NCBI RefSeq assembly: GCF_020595055.1
Contig: NZ_JAJDOO010000013.1
Coordinates: forward strand, 1-64,000
Direction: 5' to 3'
DNA length: 64,000 bases
DNA from: Desulfosporosinus shakirovi
GTDB lineage: Bacteria > Bacillota > Desulfitobacteriia > Desulfitobacteriales > Desulfitobacteriaceae
Shown here: in pieces, positions 36,321 through 46,475 of the stretch
Numbering within the stretch: position 1 is the stretch's first letter
Layout of the letters: every line of letters begins with the position of its first letter
The notes under the pieces: generated by a model
The model's database searches: none
Seen by the model: the letters and a program-made list of their open reading frames with translations, nothing else
What the model was told of the DNA's origin: nothing
Made by a program: the position numbers and the translations under genes

Positions 36321-36972
36321 GTATTGTCTTCCCCCTTATACCCCGCTTAAACGTTCGTAATAATCTCAGTCCTACGAAAATAATATGGCCTATTCTCAGA
36401 TGGAATATGCATTGAATATCACAAAAGAAACCCTCTTTTTTAAACTGGGGAATTACTACTATTGCTGGAGATTGCACTTCCATCGTCACCTGTCTGTAAA
36501 GGTAGGAGAAAGCGAACCCAAACATCGTCCAAATAGATCCTGCTGCGATAGCAGTATGACATGCATCTTTGTAGCCAATTTCTACTCGCCAATTGATCGC
36601 CTTACAATGAATCCCTCTATAAAACTGTCTCTTAATGCGATTTATGTGCTTTAACAGCATGGGAATGTTCTGCCACAGCCGACTCAAAAAGCCGCGCCGT
36701 ACATAGCGAACGCGTGCAGTAGTTTTAGTCTTACGAGTTCCTCCTTTTGATTGTGCAACCTGTTCGAATTCAATCTGTGGACCTTTTTCCCACTCTAATT
36801 GAAGGGTTGGAATCTGATAGTTTGCCCGCCATAATCCTTTAAAAGCACGAAAATCAATATCAATATGATCTTCTTCTTCGATACGACGGTATCGAAAATC
36901 TACTTGTACTTTTAAGACAAAGCTGATTAGCAGTAAGATAACCATAGCGAGCAATAACGCTAAAACTCGCAC
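36301..36972 (-). CDS. ytfI: DUF2953 protein (YtfI-like)
   Basis: 223 residues. One N-terminal hydrophobic segment (LALLLAMVILLLISFVL), then a beta-rich domain with RYRRIEEEDHIDIDF and a later ICIFHLRIGHIIF-like hydrophobic stretch typical of DUF2953. Pairing with ytfJ supports a sporulation role. Confidence 0.85.
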   Translation of the reverse strand: MRVLALLLAMVILLLISFVLKVQVDFRYRRIEEEDHIDIDFRAFKGLWRANYQIPTLQLEWEKGPQIEFEQVAQSKGGTRKTKTTARVRYVRRGFLSRLWQNIPMLLKHINRIKRQFYRGIHCKAINWRVEIGYKDACHTAIAAGSIWTMFGFAFSYLYRQVTMEVQSPAIVVIPQFKKEGFFCDIQCIFHLRIGHIIFVGLRLLRTFKRGIRGKTIHGESSD

Positions 36973-37553
36973 CTAAACCCCTCCGTACTCCATTCATCAT
37001 CCTAGATACTGAGCTAAAGAAAACTTGGCTGGCTCCAAGACTTCAGTCGTGGGCGATCGCCTCATTTGCACTGATATGCGCTGACCATGACTTGAACAAA
37101 ACAGGACGTTCGAGATTAGAATCCGCCATGAATGGCAAGGCACCGTGATGACCGCTTGCCCCTTTTGCCATGGATGGCGAGAAGGGACCTTCAGAAAGTA
37201 TGTAAGGGAAGTTGTACTTTCTGTCTAGTGCTAAAAAGATAAGATTCCCCAGTTGATGCCTAATTATGCAATAAGCAAGAAATCTTTCTTTCTCGCTATT
37301 CACGAGAGGGAATTATCCCCTGTATATTACCCGTATTTTAACTCAAACCTACAGAAACTAAACTGTTGAGTGCAATATTGCAATGATATTCCACTACATT
37401 TGCAGTTATCCTTCTAAAGCTATACCATCAGTCATCAACTAATTGAGCATCTCCTGTGCCTCTCCTTTGTCAAATTTTGTGTTTAAACAAATTTGACAAT
37501 TCATGCACCATTCTATACATTGACCCAATAATATGTACTAAGGGGGGATATGT
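36973..37553. other. 580-bp intergenic region with one doubtful ORF
   Basis: Holds a terminator-like hairpin (CTTGG-N6-CCAAG, 37024-37039, reading minus into TTTTCTTT), which sits at the end of an 86-codon minus ORF (37303-37043) that has no recognisable domain, no clear ribosome site and an odd composition. The nearly identical hairpin AAAGAAAACTTGGCTxxCxCCAAG recurs at 44375. The right part contains the promoter/operator at 37467-37521. Confidence 0.4.
37467..37521 (+). promoter_or_regulatory. Promoter with overlapping palindrome for the DUF4474 gene
   Basis: TTGACA (37493-37498), 17-bp spacer, TACATT (37516-37521). An inverted repeat TTGTCAAATTT / AAATTTGACAA (37467-37477, 37489-37499) covers the -35, an operator-like arrangement. 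Confidence 0.6.
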
Positions 37554-38495
37554 ATGTCCGTTCAAATAAAATCTCAAGGCGAATTGTCAATGAGCAAAAA
37601 TGTTGACAAGATCGGCTTTTTAACTCGGGGAACAGATAACTCTGAATTGGATAAAGTAATTGAAATCGCAGGTTACTCCCATGATTCAACTCAGGATATT
37701 TTCTATTCCATCATGAATCCTTGGCAGAGAAGTATTGGCTACTGCCGGCTTTTTGACGAAGCGGCAGCGCCGCTGGGAATGATCATAGACTGTGAACCCA
37801 TTCATTTCGAATACAATGAGAAAAAATGGATGATTGGATTTTGGAAAGGTCAGTATGACTTAGTCACCGGGGGAGAAATAGGAGTTTATACCGGGGCACT
37901 GGATTTAAAGATACCTGGCTTCTTTACAGGTACTTTTTATAATTGTGCAGGCGATGCCGACTTGTTGCAGATGTCCTTTGTCTTAAGGAAGAATGGAAAT
38001 GTACTATTCACGCGAGAAGGAGAACATTGGTGGTTAACTGGTTTCAAGCTTGGCGAATTCTCCGAACCCCCAGAGTTAACAATGGATGTCAACATCACCT
38101 TGAAAGACAGGCTTATGCGCGATGCCTTTATCGGCGGTATGCGGAAAACGGGATATTCAGTTGATGAATTTTCAATTGATGGAAACTCAGTAAGTTTTAG
38201 ATTTGCTACCCCGCATTCAACCCAACCTATTACTCGCACCAACTCAACTGATAGAATTATACAAAGGAAAAACGAACTGCTTTGCGTTAAATATCAAGAC
38301 ATTACGAAAGAGTTTGACAGCCTCCAGGCTAAAGTAAAAGCTATTGAGGATCAGGCCCCTGAACTATATCAAAAAATTCTTAAGATAGGGAAAGCAAAAC
38401 CATTACTCGAAATCTATGAAACAGTTTTAGTTGTTATTATAGTTGCAGTCGGAACCTATCTGGCATCTCGAATAATCCTCGATGAAGGTAATTGA
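37554..38495 (+). CDS. DUF4474 domain protein, C-terminally membrane-anchored
   Basis: 313 residues. The DUF4474 domain spans about 35-230: GYSHDSTQDIFYSIMNPWQR, DEAAAPLGMIIDCEP, FWKGQYDLVTGGEIGVY and HWWLTGFKLGEFSEP. A coiled-coil-like stretch (about 245-285) and one transmembrane segment at the C-terminus (LVVIIVAVGTYLASRII) follow. The family is found in clostridia; its function is unknown. Strong GGGGGG ribosome site before the ATG. Confidence 0.82.
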   Translation: MSVQIKSQGELSMSKNVDKIGFLTRGTDNSELDKVIEIAGYSHDSTQDIFYSIMNPWQRSIGYCRLFDEAAAPLGMIIDCEPIHFEYNEKKWMIGFWKGQYDLVTGGEIGVYTGALDLKIPGFFTGTFYNCAGDADLLQMSFVLRKNGNVLFTREGEHWWLTGFKLGEFSEPPELTMDVNITLKDRLMRDAFIGGMRKTGYSVDEFSIDGNSVSFRFATPHSTQPITRTNSTDRIIQRKNELLCVKYQDITKEFDSLQAKVKAIEDQAPELYQKILKIGKAKPLLEIYETVLVVIIVAVGTYLASRIILDEGN

Positions 38496-38522
38496 TACTT
38501 TTTACAGTGTCATTGGCAGATA

Positions 38523-38559
38523 GCTACAACTTCAGTCTCATAAAAGATGAAGTTGTAGC
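38523..38559 (+). terminator. Hairpin after the DUF4474 gene
   Basis: GCTACAACTTCA and TGAAGTTGTAGC, 12-bp stem, no T run; likely first of two stacked hairpins before the bidirectional terminator. Confidence 0.45.
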
Positions 38560-38616
38560 CTATGCAACCAAACCAAGGCCTCTGGTACAAGAAAAGATTC
38601 TTTTGCCTTTTTCTTA

Positions 38617-38664
38617 ACATAATAAAAGCAATCTCCAAGTAAATGGAGATTGCTTTTATTATGT
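38617..38664. terminator. Bidirectional terminator between DUF4474 gene and scpB
   Basis: A 21-bp perfect stem (ACATAATAAAAGCAATCTCCA and complement) with loop AGTAAA; A/T-rich stem base provides T runs on both strands. Confidence 0.8.
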
Positions 38665-38671
38665 TTATCAG

Positions 38672-39220
38672 CTACTCTTGAGCGCTGGCCACCTCATCAT
38701 CACTAAACGATCCTGCTTCTAAGTCTGGCATATCCTCGAGGGAACGCAAGCCAAAATGAAGTAAAAACTGCTCTGTCGTGGCATATAGAATGGGTCGCCC
38801 CGGTCCATCCTTGCGACCTACATCTTTCACCAGACCTTTCTCAACTAGCGTTGCTAGGGCGCGATCAGATTGAACTCCTCTGATGAAGTCCACCTCTCCT
38901 CTCGTCACCGGTTGCTTGTAAGCAATGATAGAGAGCACTTCGAGCGCTGCATTGGAGAGAGCTTGTGCAGGTTGTTTATACAAAATTTCTATATAGCGCG
39001 CAACCTTGGGCTTCGTACCTAGTTTAAAGCCTCCATTAATCTCTAAAAGGGTTAATCCGCAGGAGTCTACAGCGTACCGAGTACGAAGCTCATAAATAAG
39101 CTCTTTGATCATCGCTAAGTCTAACTCCAGAATCTCCCCGAGCAACTCTGGTGTCAGGGGATCCTTGGCAACAAATAAAAGAGCTTCTAAGGCAGCCGTT
39201 TCCGGTTCCCTAAATAGCAA
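38672..39220 (-). CDS. scpB: Segregation and condensation protein B
   Basis: 182 residues. Two winged-helix units with ALEALLFVAKDPLT, VLSIIAYKQPVTRGEVDFIRGV and GRPILYATTEQFLLHFGL. Non-SMC subunit of the chromosome condensin. Located 6 bp after scpA. Confidence 0.93.
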   Translation of the reverse strand: MLFREPETAALEALLFVAKDPLTPELLGEILELDLAMIKELIYELRTRYAVDSCGLTLLEINGGFKLGTKPKVARYIEILYKQPAQALSNAALEVLSIIAYKQPVTRGEVDFIRGVQSDRALATLVEKGLVKDVGRKDGPGRPILYATTEQFLLHFGLRSLEDMPDLEAGSFSDDEVASAQE

Positions 39221-39226
39221 TTCTAT

Positions 39227-39994
39227 CTACTCCTCTTCCATGAATTCCCAGGCCTTTTCAGTTGGATATAGCATAATTTCGCTAAGCAGTGTTACTTGCT
39301 CAGCGCGCACCTTTCCAGATTTCAAAAGTTCTAACAACGCCAAGAAAGATACAATCATTTCCATACGCGTTCCTATTCTCATGAGCTGGTTAAAACGAAG
39401 CCCCTTCGGATGAAGCAAAACACGACGCAAAACATCTGCAAGCATAATGTCAATTGCAATTTCGTCCGGTTCAACGTATCTGATTTCTTCCCCTTTTTCG
39501 GCACGTTCAATTACTCTGCAAAACGCTTGCCATAAATCATCAAAATCTATCCCCTTAAGAGGATCTTCCGGTTTGACATCCGTCAATAACCCCTCGACAT
39601 TGATTTCGCGATAATAGGATCGCCCTGATGAGGTTTCCAAGTTCTCAAGTACTTTAGCCGCTTGTTTAAATGCCCTGTAGGCCAGTAAGCGTTCAACCAG
39701 TTCCTGTCGTAAATCTTCCTCCTCGACCGGACTTTGCTCACTTTTTGGGGATTTTGGTAAAAGCTCACGTGATTTAATATAGAGTAACTGGGCTGCAAGC
39801 ACCAGAAATTCCGTGGTTACTTCCATGTCCATAGATTCCATTCGACGTACAACTTCCACGAATTGGTCAGCAACTCGCGCAATCGGGATATCATAGATAT
39901 CCACTTTTTCTTGTTGAATAAGAGTTAACAACAAATCAAGCGGGCCCTGGTAGGCAGGAAGTTCGACCTGATGACCAGTGTTTTCACGTTCCAT
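39227..39994 (-). CDS. scpA: Segregation and condensation protein A (kleisin)
   Basis: 255 residues from the ATG at 39994, which overlaps the trpS stop (TAATG); the frame continues upstream only within trpS. Kleisin features: YQGPLDLLLTLIQQEKVDIYDIPIA and AQLLYIKSRELLP. Bridges SMC heads with ScpB. Confidence 0.93.
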   Translation of the reverse strand: MERENTGHQVELPAYQGPLDLLLTLIQQEKVDIYDIPIARVADQFVEVVRRMESMDMEVTTEFLVLAAQLLYIKSRELLPKSPKSEQSPVEEEDLRQELVERLLAYRAFKQAAKVLENLETSSGRSYYREINVEGLLTDVKPEDPLKGIDFDDLWQAFCRVIERAEKGEEIRYVEPDEIAIDIMLADVLRRVLLHPKGLRFNQLMRIGTRMEMIVSFLALLELLKSGKVRAEQVTLLSEIMLYPTEKAWEFMEEE

Positions 39995-40968
39995 TACAGT
40001 CCCATGACGCAACGAACTTCTTTCATTGTCTCTGAGGTGGTTACCCGCGCACGCTGGGCACCTTCTTCTAAGACCTTTTCCACTCGACCGGGCTCTTCCC
40101 AATAAGCACGCCTTTCTCTAAAAGGACTTATTAACTTCTCTAAATTCTCTGCCAGATGCCGTTTACACGCCACACAGCCCACTTTTCCTGCGCGACATTT
40201 TTCTTCTACCTCGGCAACTTCCGGAGTGTAGATTTTATGGAATTTATCCACGACACAAACTTCAGGGTGACCCGGATCATCTTTACGCAGCCGAGCTGGA
40301 TCTGTTACCATTTGTTGCACTCTCGTCTTAATCTCCTCAGACGAGGCCGTAAGGGATATGGCATTATGATAACTTTTACTCATCTTCCGCCCGTCAACCC
40401 CAGGCAAGAGAGGTACTTTGCCCACAAGATCTTTAGGTTCGGGAAACACAGGTCCATAAAGATGATTAAAACGTCGAGCGATCTCCCGGCAAAGCTCGAC
40501 ATGAGGGATTTGATCTTCTCCGACCGGCACCACATTTGCTTTATAAACTAAAATATCTGCGGCCATTAAGAGAGGATACCCTAAGAATCCGTAAGTTCCA
40601 AGATCTTTTCCCTGTTGGCTTAATTGTTGAATTTGATCCTTGTAGGTGGGTACCCGTTCCAGCCAAGATAAGGGTGTAAACATAGATAATAGCAAATGAA
40701 GCTCAGCGTGTTCTTTGACCTCAGACTGTAAAAAGACAGCACTCTTTTGAGGGTCAATTCCCACACTGAGCCAATCTAAGGCTATCTCCCTCCTTAAGCT
40801 GATAAAGTCTAATCTGTCTTCATACCCAGTTGTCAAGGCATGCAAATCTACGATCGAAAAATAGCTCTCATAATCCTCCTGTAAGGTCACCCAGTTCTGA
40901 ATCACACTCAGGTGCCCAATATGTAATGCCCCTGTCGGACGCATTCCACTAAATATTCTTCCCTTCAT
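39994..40968 (-). CDS. trpS: Tryptophanyl-tRNA synthetase
   Basis: 324 residues, class I. HIGH-type motif GALHIGHLS near residue 13, KMSKS motif (GRKMSKSYHN) near 195 and FLGYPLLMAADIL, typical of TrpRS. The C-terminal CVACKRHLAENLE segment has two Cys. Only 66 bp separate it from the protease gene, with no T-box seen. Confidence 0.94.
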   Translation of the reverse strand: MKGRIFSGMRPTGALHIGHLSVIQNWVTLQEDYESYFSIVDLHALTTGYEDRLDFISLRREIALDWLSVGIDPQKSAVFLQSEVKEHAELHLLLSMFTPLSWLERVPTYKDQIQQLSQQGKDLGTYGFLGYPLLMAADILVYKANVVPVGEDQIPHVELCREIARRFNHLYGPVFPEPKDLVGKVPLLPGVDGRKMSKSYHNAISLTASSEEIKTRVQQMVTDPARLRKDDPGHPEVCVVDKFHKIYTPEVAEVEEKCRAGKVGCVACKRHLAENLEKLISPFRERRAYWEEPGRVEKVLEEGAQRARVTTSETMKEVRCVMGL

Positions 40969-41034
40969 ATTTACACCCCTTTTGTAAATCTCTGGTCACT
41001 CTTGACCAACGACCTCTGATTCTGTCTATTACCT

Positions 41035-41691
41035 TCACCCTATAAATGGTGTTAATAGTAAGGTAATGATTTTCTGATAAACCAGCAATATTCCAAATAC
41101 TGCAGGAGAAAGCACTTTTCCGAGAATATCTGTAAAGAGAAGTACGATTAGAATAATCATCCCATACTGTTCAACCATGTTCAACTGGGAAGCAAACCGT
41201 TCAGGCAACAACCCACCAAGTACGCCAAAACCATCGAGAGGAGGAATCGGCAGAAGATTAAAAACTCCTAAACCAAGATTCATATAGACAATAGACTCGA
41301 AAACAAGATAGATGATATCGTACCACTCTGAACCTTGAATCCAAAGCATGGTCACAAACCATAACAGCATTGCCACAAAGGCCACGATCAAATTCATGAC
41401 TGAACCTGCCAACGATACCATAATTTGCCCGCGCCTCTTGTCCCCCCGGTAATAATGAGGATTAGTCATAACGGGCTTTGCCCAACCAAATCGATATAAG
41501 AGCGCCATAAGGGTTCCAAAAAGATCTAAGTGTACGAAAGGGTTTAAGGTTAAACGCCCCTGACTTCGCGGTGTCGGGTCCCCTAAACGGTCGGCCACCC
41601 AAGCATGAGCAAACTCATGAAAGGCAAACCCTATCATCAAAGCAGGAATATTCGCGATAATAGTGACTAAATTGAAATCGAACAAATTCAT
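41035..41691 (-). CDS. Site-2 protease family (M50) membrane metalloprotease
   Basis: 218 residues, about six transmembrane segments. Zinc motif HEFAH near residue 25 and the third ligand in NLLPIPPLDGF. Small rhomboid-like YwhC-type member without PDZ domain. Substrate unknown. Confidence 0.9.
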   Translation of the reverse strand: MNLFDFNLVTIIANIPALMIGFAFHEFAHAWVADRLGDPTPRSQGRLTLNPFVHLDLFGTLMALLYRFGWAKPVMTNPHYYRGDKRRGQIMVSLAGSVMNLIVAFVAMLLWFVTMLWIQGSEWYDIIYLVFESIVYMNLGLGVFNLLPIPPLDGFGVLGGLLPERFASQLNMVEQYGMIILIVLLFTDILGKVLSPAVFGILLVYQKIITLLLTPFIG

Positions 41692-41699
41692 ACCTCCTT

Positions 41700-44249
41700 C
41701 TAACGCTGGGTATTAACCCACTGACGAGCCATTCCCTGCTCTTCTTCTGAGGTGCTAATTCTGCCCTCGAGCCAAGCCATTCGTACTCGATCTAGAATTT
41801 CTCCGATTTCTGGACCTTGCTTCAAACCCATCTGTAAGAGAGCCTTTCCATCAAGGGACATGTTAATTCTTTGACCAGCCTCAAGACATTCCATTATTCG
41901 CACTTTAAATCGTTCATCCCGCGCTAAAACAATCACAACTTCCTTGGGGGCCTTGTTTAACAAACGGTCCATTTCGCTTATAGTTAAGCGCTCCATTAAT
42001 GATTCACGCAATTGTACATAGGCAATTGTTTCATCCCGAAGGGATCTATTTAAAATTACTCGTTCAAGCAAGGTGCCAATTTCGGCAGATTCCATTTGGG
42101 ATACAGAGACTAGCCAACGCATGTTAATTGACCAATCCTTGCTGTTCTCCGCATTAACTAAGTTGAAATTCCAAGCAAGCTCCTTGCCAAACCAGGCTTT
42201 AAATAAGCCGCTCTCCACTAAGATCTGACCCATCGCCAGATAGTTAACCTCTCTAAAGATGAGTAGTACCTCTTCCGTAAAACGTTCCACACTGAGTTTA
42301 GAAAGGACACCTGTCTCTATGGCAGTATGTAACGCATCTAGAGTTTCTTTAGCAAAATCAAAATGATAGCGTTCAGCAAAACGTATTGCTCGAAGCATTC
42401 GAGTCGGGTCATCTATAAAACTGATATTATGCAAGAAGCGAATTTTCCTTTGATGCAAATCTTGCTTACCGCCATAATAATCAACAAGTTCTCCGAAGCG
42501 CTCAGTATTCAGACAAATCGCCATCGAATTAATCGTAAAATCCCGTCGAAACAGATCATCCCGCAAACAAGATTCTTCCACTTGAGGAAGTGCTCCCGGA
42601 AAAGAATAATGTTCCCATCTCGTACTGGCTATGTCAAGATGACTTCCATCAGGAAAAATAATCTGAGCAGTTCCAAACTTTATATGCTGCGTCAGCTTTC
42701 CATCCGGGATACGCCGCATCAGTGCCTGGGCAAATTGACCGCCGCTGCCTTCAACTACAAAATCTAAATCTTGGGTAGGTACGGAGAGCAATAAATCTCT
42801 GACAAATCCTCCCACGATATAAACTGAACACTCTTCTTCCTCGGCAGTTTCGCTCACCGCTTCAAGGAGATTTTGAACTTCCTTAGGCAGGCCTTCTATC
42901 AAATCCAAGATATCCTGACGCATGGCAATACTGCGTTCTCGTGCGAGCTGCGTTTCGATAGGAACTGATCCGCCGTGAACCAGACGTAAAACGTCTGACC
43001 TGGAAACGATGCCAACGAGATTCCCATCTTCCACAACAGGCAGACGTCCGATATCGTGTTGAACCATCAGGCGCTGCACTTCATCCCAAGGCACATCAGC
43101 CTCTACGGTAGCTACCTTTGTGGTCATAAAACCTTTTACCGGTGCATGTTGCAGGCCATGTTTAATTGCTTTATCGACATCACGTCGAGAAATAATCCCA
43201 ACTAAATTCTTATCTTCTGTGACAGGTACTCCTGTATGCCCGTAACGCAATAAAATTTGTTCCACTTCACCCAGCCGTGTCTCAGGAGAGACAGTTTTAA
43301 CTGGGAAGCTCATGATATCTCTAACAAGATGAGGACGTTTAGCGCGACTCTGAATAGCCGAACGCAATTGCTTCAATATGTCGGGGAGTTCAGCATCCTT
43401 AATGGTTGCAGAAGCAGCTCTTTCATGTCCTGCACCGCCAAATAACTGAACTAATCCATTGACAGGTAATCCTCTGCCCCTGGAACGGCCTACTATGTAC
43501 ACCCGGTTCTCCATCTTAACCAACAAAAACCAAGTTTCGGCACCTTCAAGTTCACCCACTCGGTGAGCTAATAAGGCAAGACCGCCTACATAGTCCTTAA
43601 TCTCAGCATACGAGATATATACGGCTAATCCATCAAAAAACTCTGTTTGTCCTTGATCTAACAATTGTTGTAAGAGTTCTTTCTGCTCCTCAGCAAGCGG
43701 TCGACGCAAATTTTTAGCGATTACTCCCAGGTTTGCCCCTTGCTCTAATAAATAAGCCACAGCGTGAACATCACGAACTGTGGTATTATCAAACAGTAAG
43801 CTTCCTGTATCGTCATAGATCCCAATGGCAATTAAGGTTGCTTCAAAACTGCTTAAGGGCAATCCAAGTCCAGCTAGTTTTTCAACTAAAAGAGTAGCGC
43901 ACGCCCCGACAGGCTCTATAACCATACCCTGTTTGAGCTCACCCGCATAAGGATGGTGATCATAGATTGCCACCTCAATCCCAGGTAGTCTAGCCACTTT
44001 TTCCCCTAAGAATCCTACTCTATGAAGTTCATGAGTATCTACTAAGATAACCCGAGAAACCTCTTCCAGATCGATATCCTGAGCTTTACGAAACCTCAAT
44101 TGATCTCTTGACAACGCCAAAAAGTCTTGAACAAAGACATTCGGTTTCCCGTCCATGACCAAAACGCTGTTTGGATAAATTTTCTGGGCAGCCACCATAG
44201 ATGCTAAGGCATCAAAATCGATTTGGCGATGAGCCAAAATGATATCCAT
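41700..44249 (-). CDS. cca: CCA-adding tRNA nucleotidyltransferase with N-terminal DHH and CBS domains
   Basis: 849 residues, a known long form. DHH phosphoesterase domain at about 1-300 (HRQIDFDALAS, VDTHELHR, YDHHP, GGAGHERAAS), CBS pair about 310-430 (GHTGVPVTEDKNLVGIISRRDVDKA, GRLPVVEDGNLVGIVSRSDVLRL), then the class II polynucleotide polymerase head from about 470 (YIVGGFVRDLLL, DLDFVVEGSG, RRDFTINSMA, RMLRAIRFAER). Adds or repairs the CCA end of tRNA; the DHH part may trim RNA or cleave small phosphodiesters. Confidence 0.92.
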   Translation of the reverse strand: MDIILAHRQIDFDALASMVAAQKIYPNSVLVMDGKPNVFVQDFLALSRDQLRFRKAQDIDLEEVSRVILVDTHELHRVGFLGEKVARLPGIEVAIYDHHPYAGELKQGMVIEPVGACATLLVEKLAGLGLPLSSFEATLIAIGIYDDTGSLLFDNTTVRDVHAVAYLLEQGANLGVIAKNLRRPLAEEQKELLQQLLDQGQTEFFDGLAVYISYAEIKDYVGGLALLAHRVGELEGAETWFLLVKMENRVYIVGRSRGRGLPVNGLVQLFGGAGHERAASATIKDAELPDILKQLRSAIQSRAKRPHLVRDIMSFPVKTVSPETRLGEVEQILLRYGHTGVPVTEDKNLVGIISRRDVDKAIKHGLQHAPVKGFMTTKVATVEADVPWDEVQRLMVQHDIGRLPVVEDGNLVGIVSRSDVLRLVHGGSVPIETQLARERSIAMRQDILDLIEGLPKEVQNLLEAVSETAEEEECSVYIVGGFVRDLLLSVPTQDLDFVVEGSGGQFAQALMRRIPDGKLTQHIKFGTAQIIFPDGSHLDIASTRWEHYSFPGALPQVEESCLRDDLFRRDFTINSMAICLNTERFGELVDYYGGKQDLHQRKIRFLHNISFIDDPTRMLRAIRFAERYHFDFAKETLDALHTAIETGVLSKLSVERFTEEVLLIFREVNYLAMGQILVESGLFKAWFGKELAWNFNLVNAENSKDWSINMRWLVSVSQMESAEIGTLLERVILNRSLRDETIAYVQLRESLMERLTISEMDRLLNKAPKEVVIVLARDERFKVRIMECLEAGQRINMSLDGKALLQMGLKQGPEIGEILDRVRMAWLEGRISTSEEEQGMARQWVNTQR

Positions 44250-44371
44250 TCTACATCCTCAATCTCCTATCCTTATGATTATCTTTGAATTATACCATCT
44301 TTAGCCTATTCACAGCAACTTGTTGGTTACAGTCAGAACTAAGTTAAGCAAGCTTGCAGATATTGATTTTA

Positions 44372-44400
44372 ATAAAGAAAACTTGGCTAACGCCAAGCCT
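44372..44400 (-). terminator. Terminator of the LiaF-like gene
   Basis: Minus strand CTTGGC-GTTA-GCCAAG followed by TTTTCTTT; same hairpin type as at 37024. Confidence 0.8.
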
Positions 44401-44435
44401 TCAGACAATAGCAACTATTCAATTCTGATAAGCCA

Positions 44436-45428
44436 CTAAAGTATACTGTTTGATGGCCGCTCCAATAGCAGGATTCCAGCCGCAGTGGAAATTTCCAAGT
44501 CGATTTTGCTCTTAGCTTCTGCATAGTTCAGACTAACCCAGTCTTTGTTCTCTAACAGTAATCCCGATCCCATGAAATTTGTACTAGTGGCCACTCCGTT
44601 TAAACGAATCTTTAAGCCGGTTGCTTCGGGGACAACCAAAGTAAGCTTAGAGGCGCCACTCTCAATTTCCCCATCGGTGGCACTTCCCAAGTCACCAAAT
44701 TGAAGTTTCAATTCGCCGGCTCCAGTACTAATTTTGAATCTATCCACGATGAGTTGGCTTAAATCAATATCTCCGTTGATTGCTCCGGCTTCAATATCAA
44801 CTTCATAGTGTACTTTCGGCGAAAGATTTAGCGAGATATCTTTAAAGTTACCTGGCCCTATTCCTGGTGTTGATGAGGAAAGCTTAGCATTTATGGTATC
44901 TCCTGATTGCTCAATGACTATGGGCGATCCGTTTATTGTCGGGGCTGAACCTCTGCGTTCCCACCTGTAACTCCCCGTCATAAGTTGCCCTTGGCTTTGG
45001 TTGTTCTCTAATGCCTTTACCTGAAATTGAGCTCCCCCTAATTCAAAATTTAACTGTGCTTTTTTGACCTCTGAAGGTAATGGAACGTCTATTGTTCCTG
45101 ATCCTCCTATCCTGGCAGGTACCTCAATTGCTTCAGTTCCTCTTAGATTACTATAAAAATTATTTGACATTCTCCAAGGTACGGGCTTATCCCCCACAAC
45201 TAGGGAATACCCGACCATACTCAAGAGAAAGATTAACAAAATCGCACTGAGGGGAATCCTCCGGTTAAACAACAACCCAATTCCGGCTAAAATAAGAATT
45301 AAAGGCCATAAATCAAGGACGTGCACCCATAAATTCCAAGATAGGAACCCATAATTGAGCAGGAAGAAGATAATTCCCATTGTAATTAGAAGCAGTCCTC
45401 GACTTACGCTATCAAAGACTCTTTTCAT
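44436..45428 (-). CDS. Membrane protein with LiaF-like/DUF5668 N-terminus and adhesin-type C-terminal domain
   Basis: 330 residues from the ATG at 45428, after GGGGGGGAAG; the frame extends to 45485 inside the neighbour. Four hydrophobic segments in the first 100 residues (including [15 protein letters not shown], the DUF5668 type motif) and a repetitive beta-helical C-terminal half ([36 protein letters not shown]) like DUF4097/LiaF-C. Overlaps the PspC gene by 4 bp; together they may form a cell-envelope stress sensor. Confidence 0.78.
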   Translation of the reverse strand: MKRVFDSVSRGLLLITMGIIFFLLNYGFLSWNLWVHVLDLWPLILILAGIGLLFNRRIPLSAILLIFLLSMVGYSLVVGDKPVPWRMSNNFYSNLRGTEAIEVPARIGGSGTIDVPLPSEVKKAQLNFELGGAQFQVKALENNQSQGQLMTGSYRWERRGSAPTINGSPIVIEQSGDTINAKLSSSTPGIGPGNFKDISLNLSPKVHYEVDIEAGAINGDIDLSQLIVDRFKISTGAGELKLQFGDLGSATDGEIESGASKLTLVVPEATGLKIRLNGVATSTNFMGSGLLLENKDWVSLNYAEAKSKIDLEISTAAGILLLERPSNSIL

Positions 45429-45898
45429 TTTCTTCCCCCCCGCACAATAATAGCGAGCCCAATAAAGATAAGAAATACAGGCCACATTTTACTCATATCG
45501 AACCAGAATGGGAACCAGCGTTCAAGTAAAAATACCAATCCTAAAACAACCAAAACACCGCCTGCAATTTTAGTGCGATTTTCATGACTCTGCTGATTCT
45601 GGTGATTTTCTGGTCTCCCAAATTCCTTAGTCGCCTCGTCTAAATCATCGACCAATTCCTTAACGCCATCCCCAGCATCATGTTTATAATTCCTTAGGTA
45701 TCCACCATGCTCTGTCGGATTAACTGGAATAATCACCCAGGCAACTAAATACGCCAGAAAACCAACTCCCCCTGCAAACAAGGCAATTAAAGCAATGAGC
45801 CGCACTAAGGTGACATCGACTCTAAAATAGTCTGCAAGTCCCCCACAAACCCCTCCAATCATCTTATCTCTTACCGATCGATAAACTCTTTCAGGCAT
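45425..45898 (-). CDS. PspC domain protein with second C-terminal membrane part
   Basis: 157 residues from the ATG at 45898 behind AGGAGG. N-terminal PspC domain ([16 protein letters not shown], then a hydrophobic helix), a charged linker and a C-terminal DUF5668-like pair of helices ([14 protein letters not shown]). Linked to envelope stress. Confidence 0.85.
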   Translation of the reverse strand: MPERVYRSVRDKMIGGVCGGLADYFRVDVTLVRLIALIALFAGGVGFLAYLVAWVIIPVNPTEHGGYLRNYKHDAGDGVKELVDDLDEATKEFGRPENHQNQQSHENRTKIAGGVLVVLGLVFLLERWFPFWFDMSKMWPVFLIFIGLAIIVRGGRK

Positions 45899-45982
45899 TT
45901 TTTGTTTCCTCCTATTTATCACTAAATTTCTCTACACTCTTATTACGTTTGAAAGGAATGAAATGTTTCATCCCAAAACAAA

Positions 45983-46014
45983 AAAAGAAGCATCAAGCCA
46001 ATGATGCTTCTTTT
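45983..46014 (-). terminator. Terminator after the 113-residue gene
   Basis: AAAAGAAGCATCA / TGATGCTTCTTTT stem; on the minus strand it is followed by TTT. Confidence 0.85.
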
Positions 46015-46036
46015 ATCATTCGAAATCTTTGTCAGA

Positions 46037-46378
46037 TTAGATGTTTTCATTAATCTCTTCCGTTGCTTTTTCAATCTCCTCAGAAGACATTCCACTTTTA
46101 CCTAAATTAAATTTAATCGCATCAGCCCAAAACGCACATTTTGCACTCATCTTTTTAAATGCCTTAGCATTAACTTTACTCTCTTTTGCCCTGGCATCCG
46201 CATTAGATTGTACAATTGAACAAATATAAAGAGCCTTTACACGATCATCATTATTAAGGTCATTGAATTTCAGATTTAGTTCCTCAATTAGGGTACGATA
46301 ATATTCTGAAAACTCATCAAAAGGGATTTCCGTTTCCATGTGCAAGTATTCTTTCAACTTCTCAAGCAACTTATCCAA
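46037..46378 (-). CDS. Small charged helical protein of unknown function
   Basis: 113 residues, acidic, mostly helical (EYYRTLIEELNLKFNDLNNDDRVKALYICSIVQSN split by charge). Two Cys. Has its own terminator and a GGAGGGTG ribosome site, so it is probably real. No family recognised. Confidence 0.65.
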   Translation of the reverse strand: MDKLLEKLKEYLHMETEIPFDEFSEYYRTLIEELNLKFNDLNNDDRVKALYICSIVQSNADARAKESKVNAKAFKKMSAKCAFWADAIKFNLGKSGMSSEEIEKATEEINENI

Positions 46379-46475
46379 TGTTCACCCTCCAAAAATTCAA
46401 CCTACTAAATTAATCTTATATAGTATATAACCGTTTAAGTTAAATGACAAGGGTTACACATATTGAGCTAATAAC

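Noticed and set aside
37043-37303. 86-residue minus-strand ORF
   Set aside because: No ribosome site or family; kept only as part of the intergenic entry because a terminator-like hairpin follows it.
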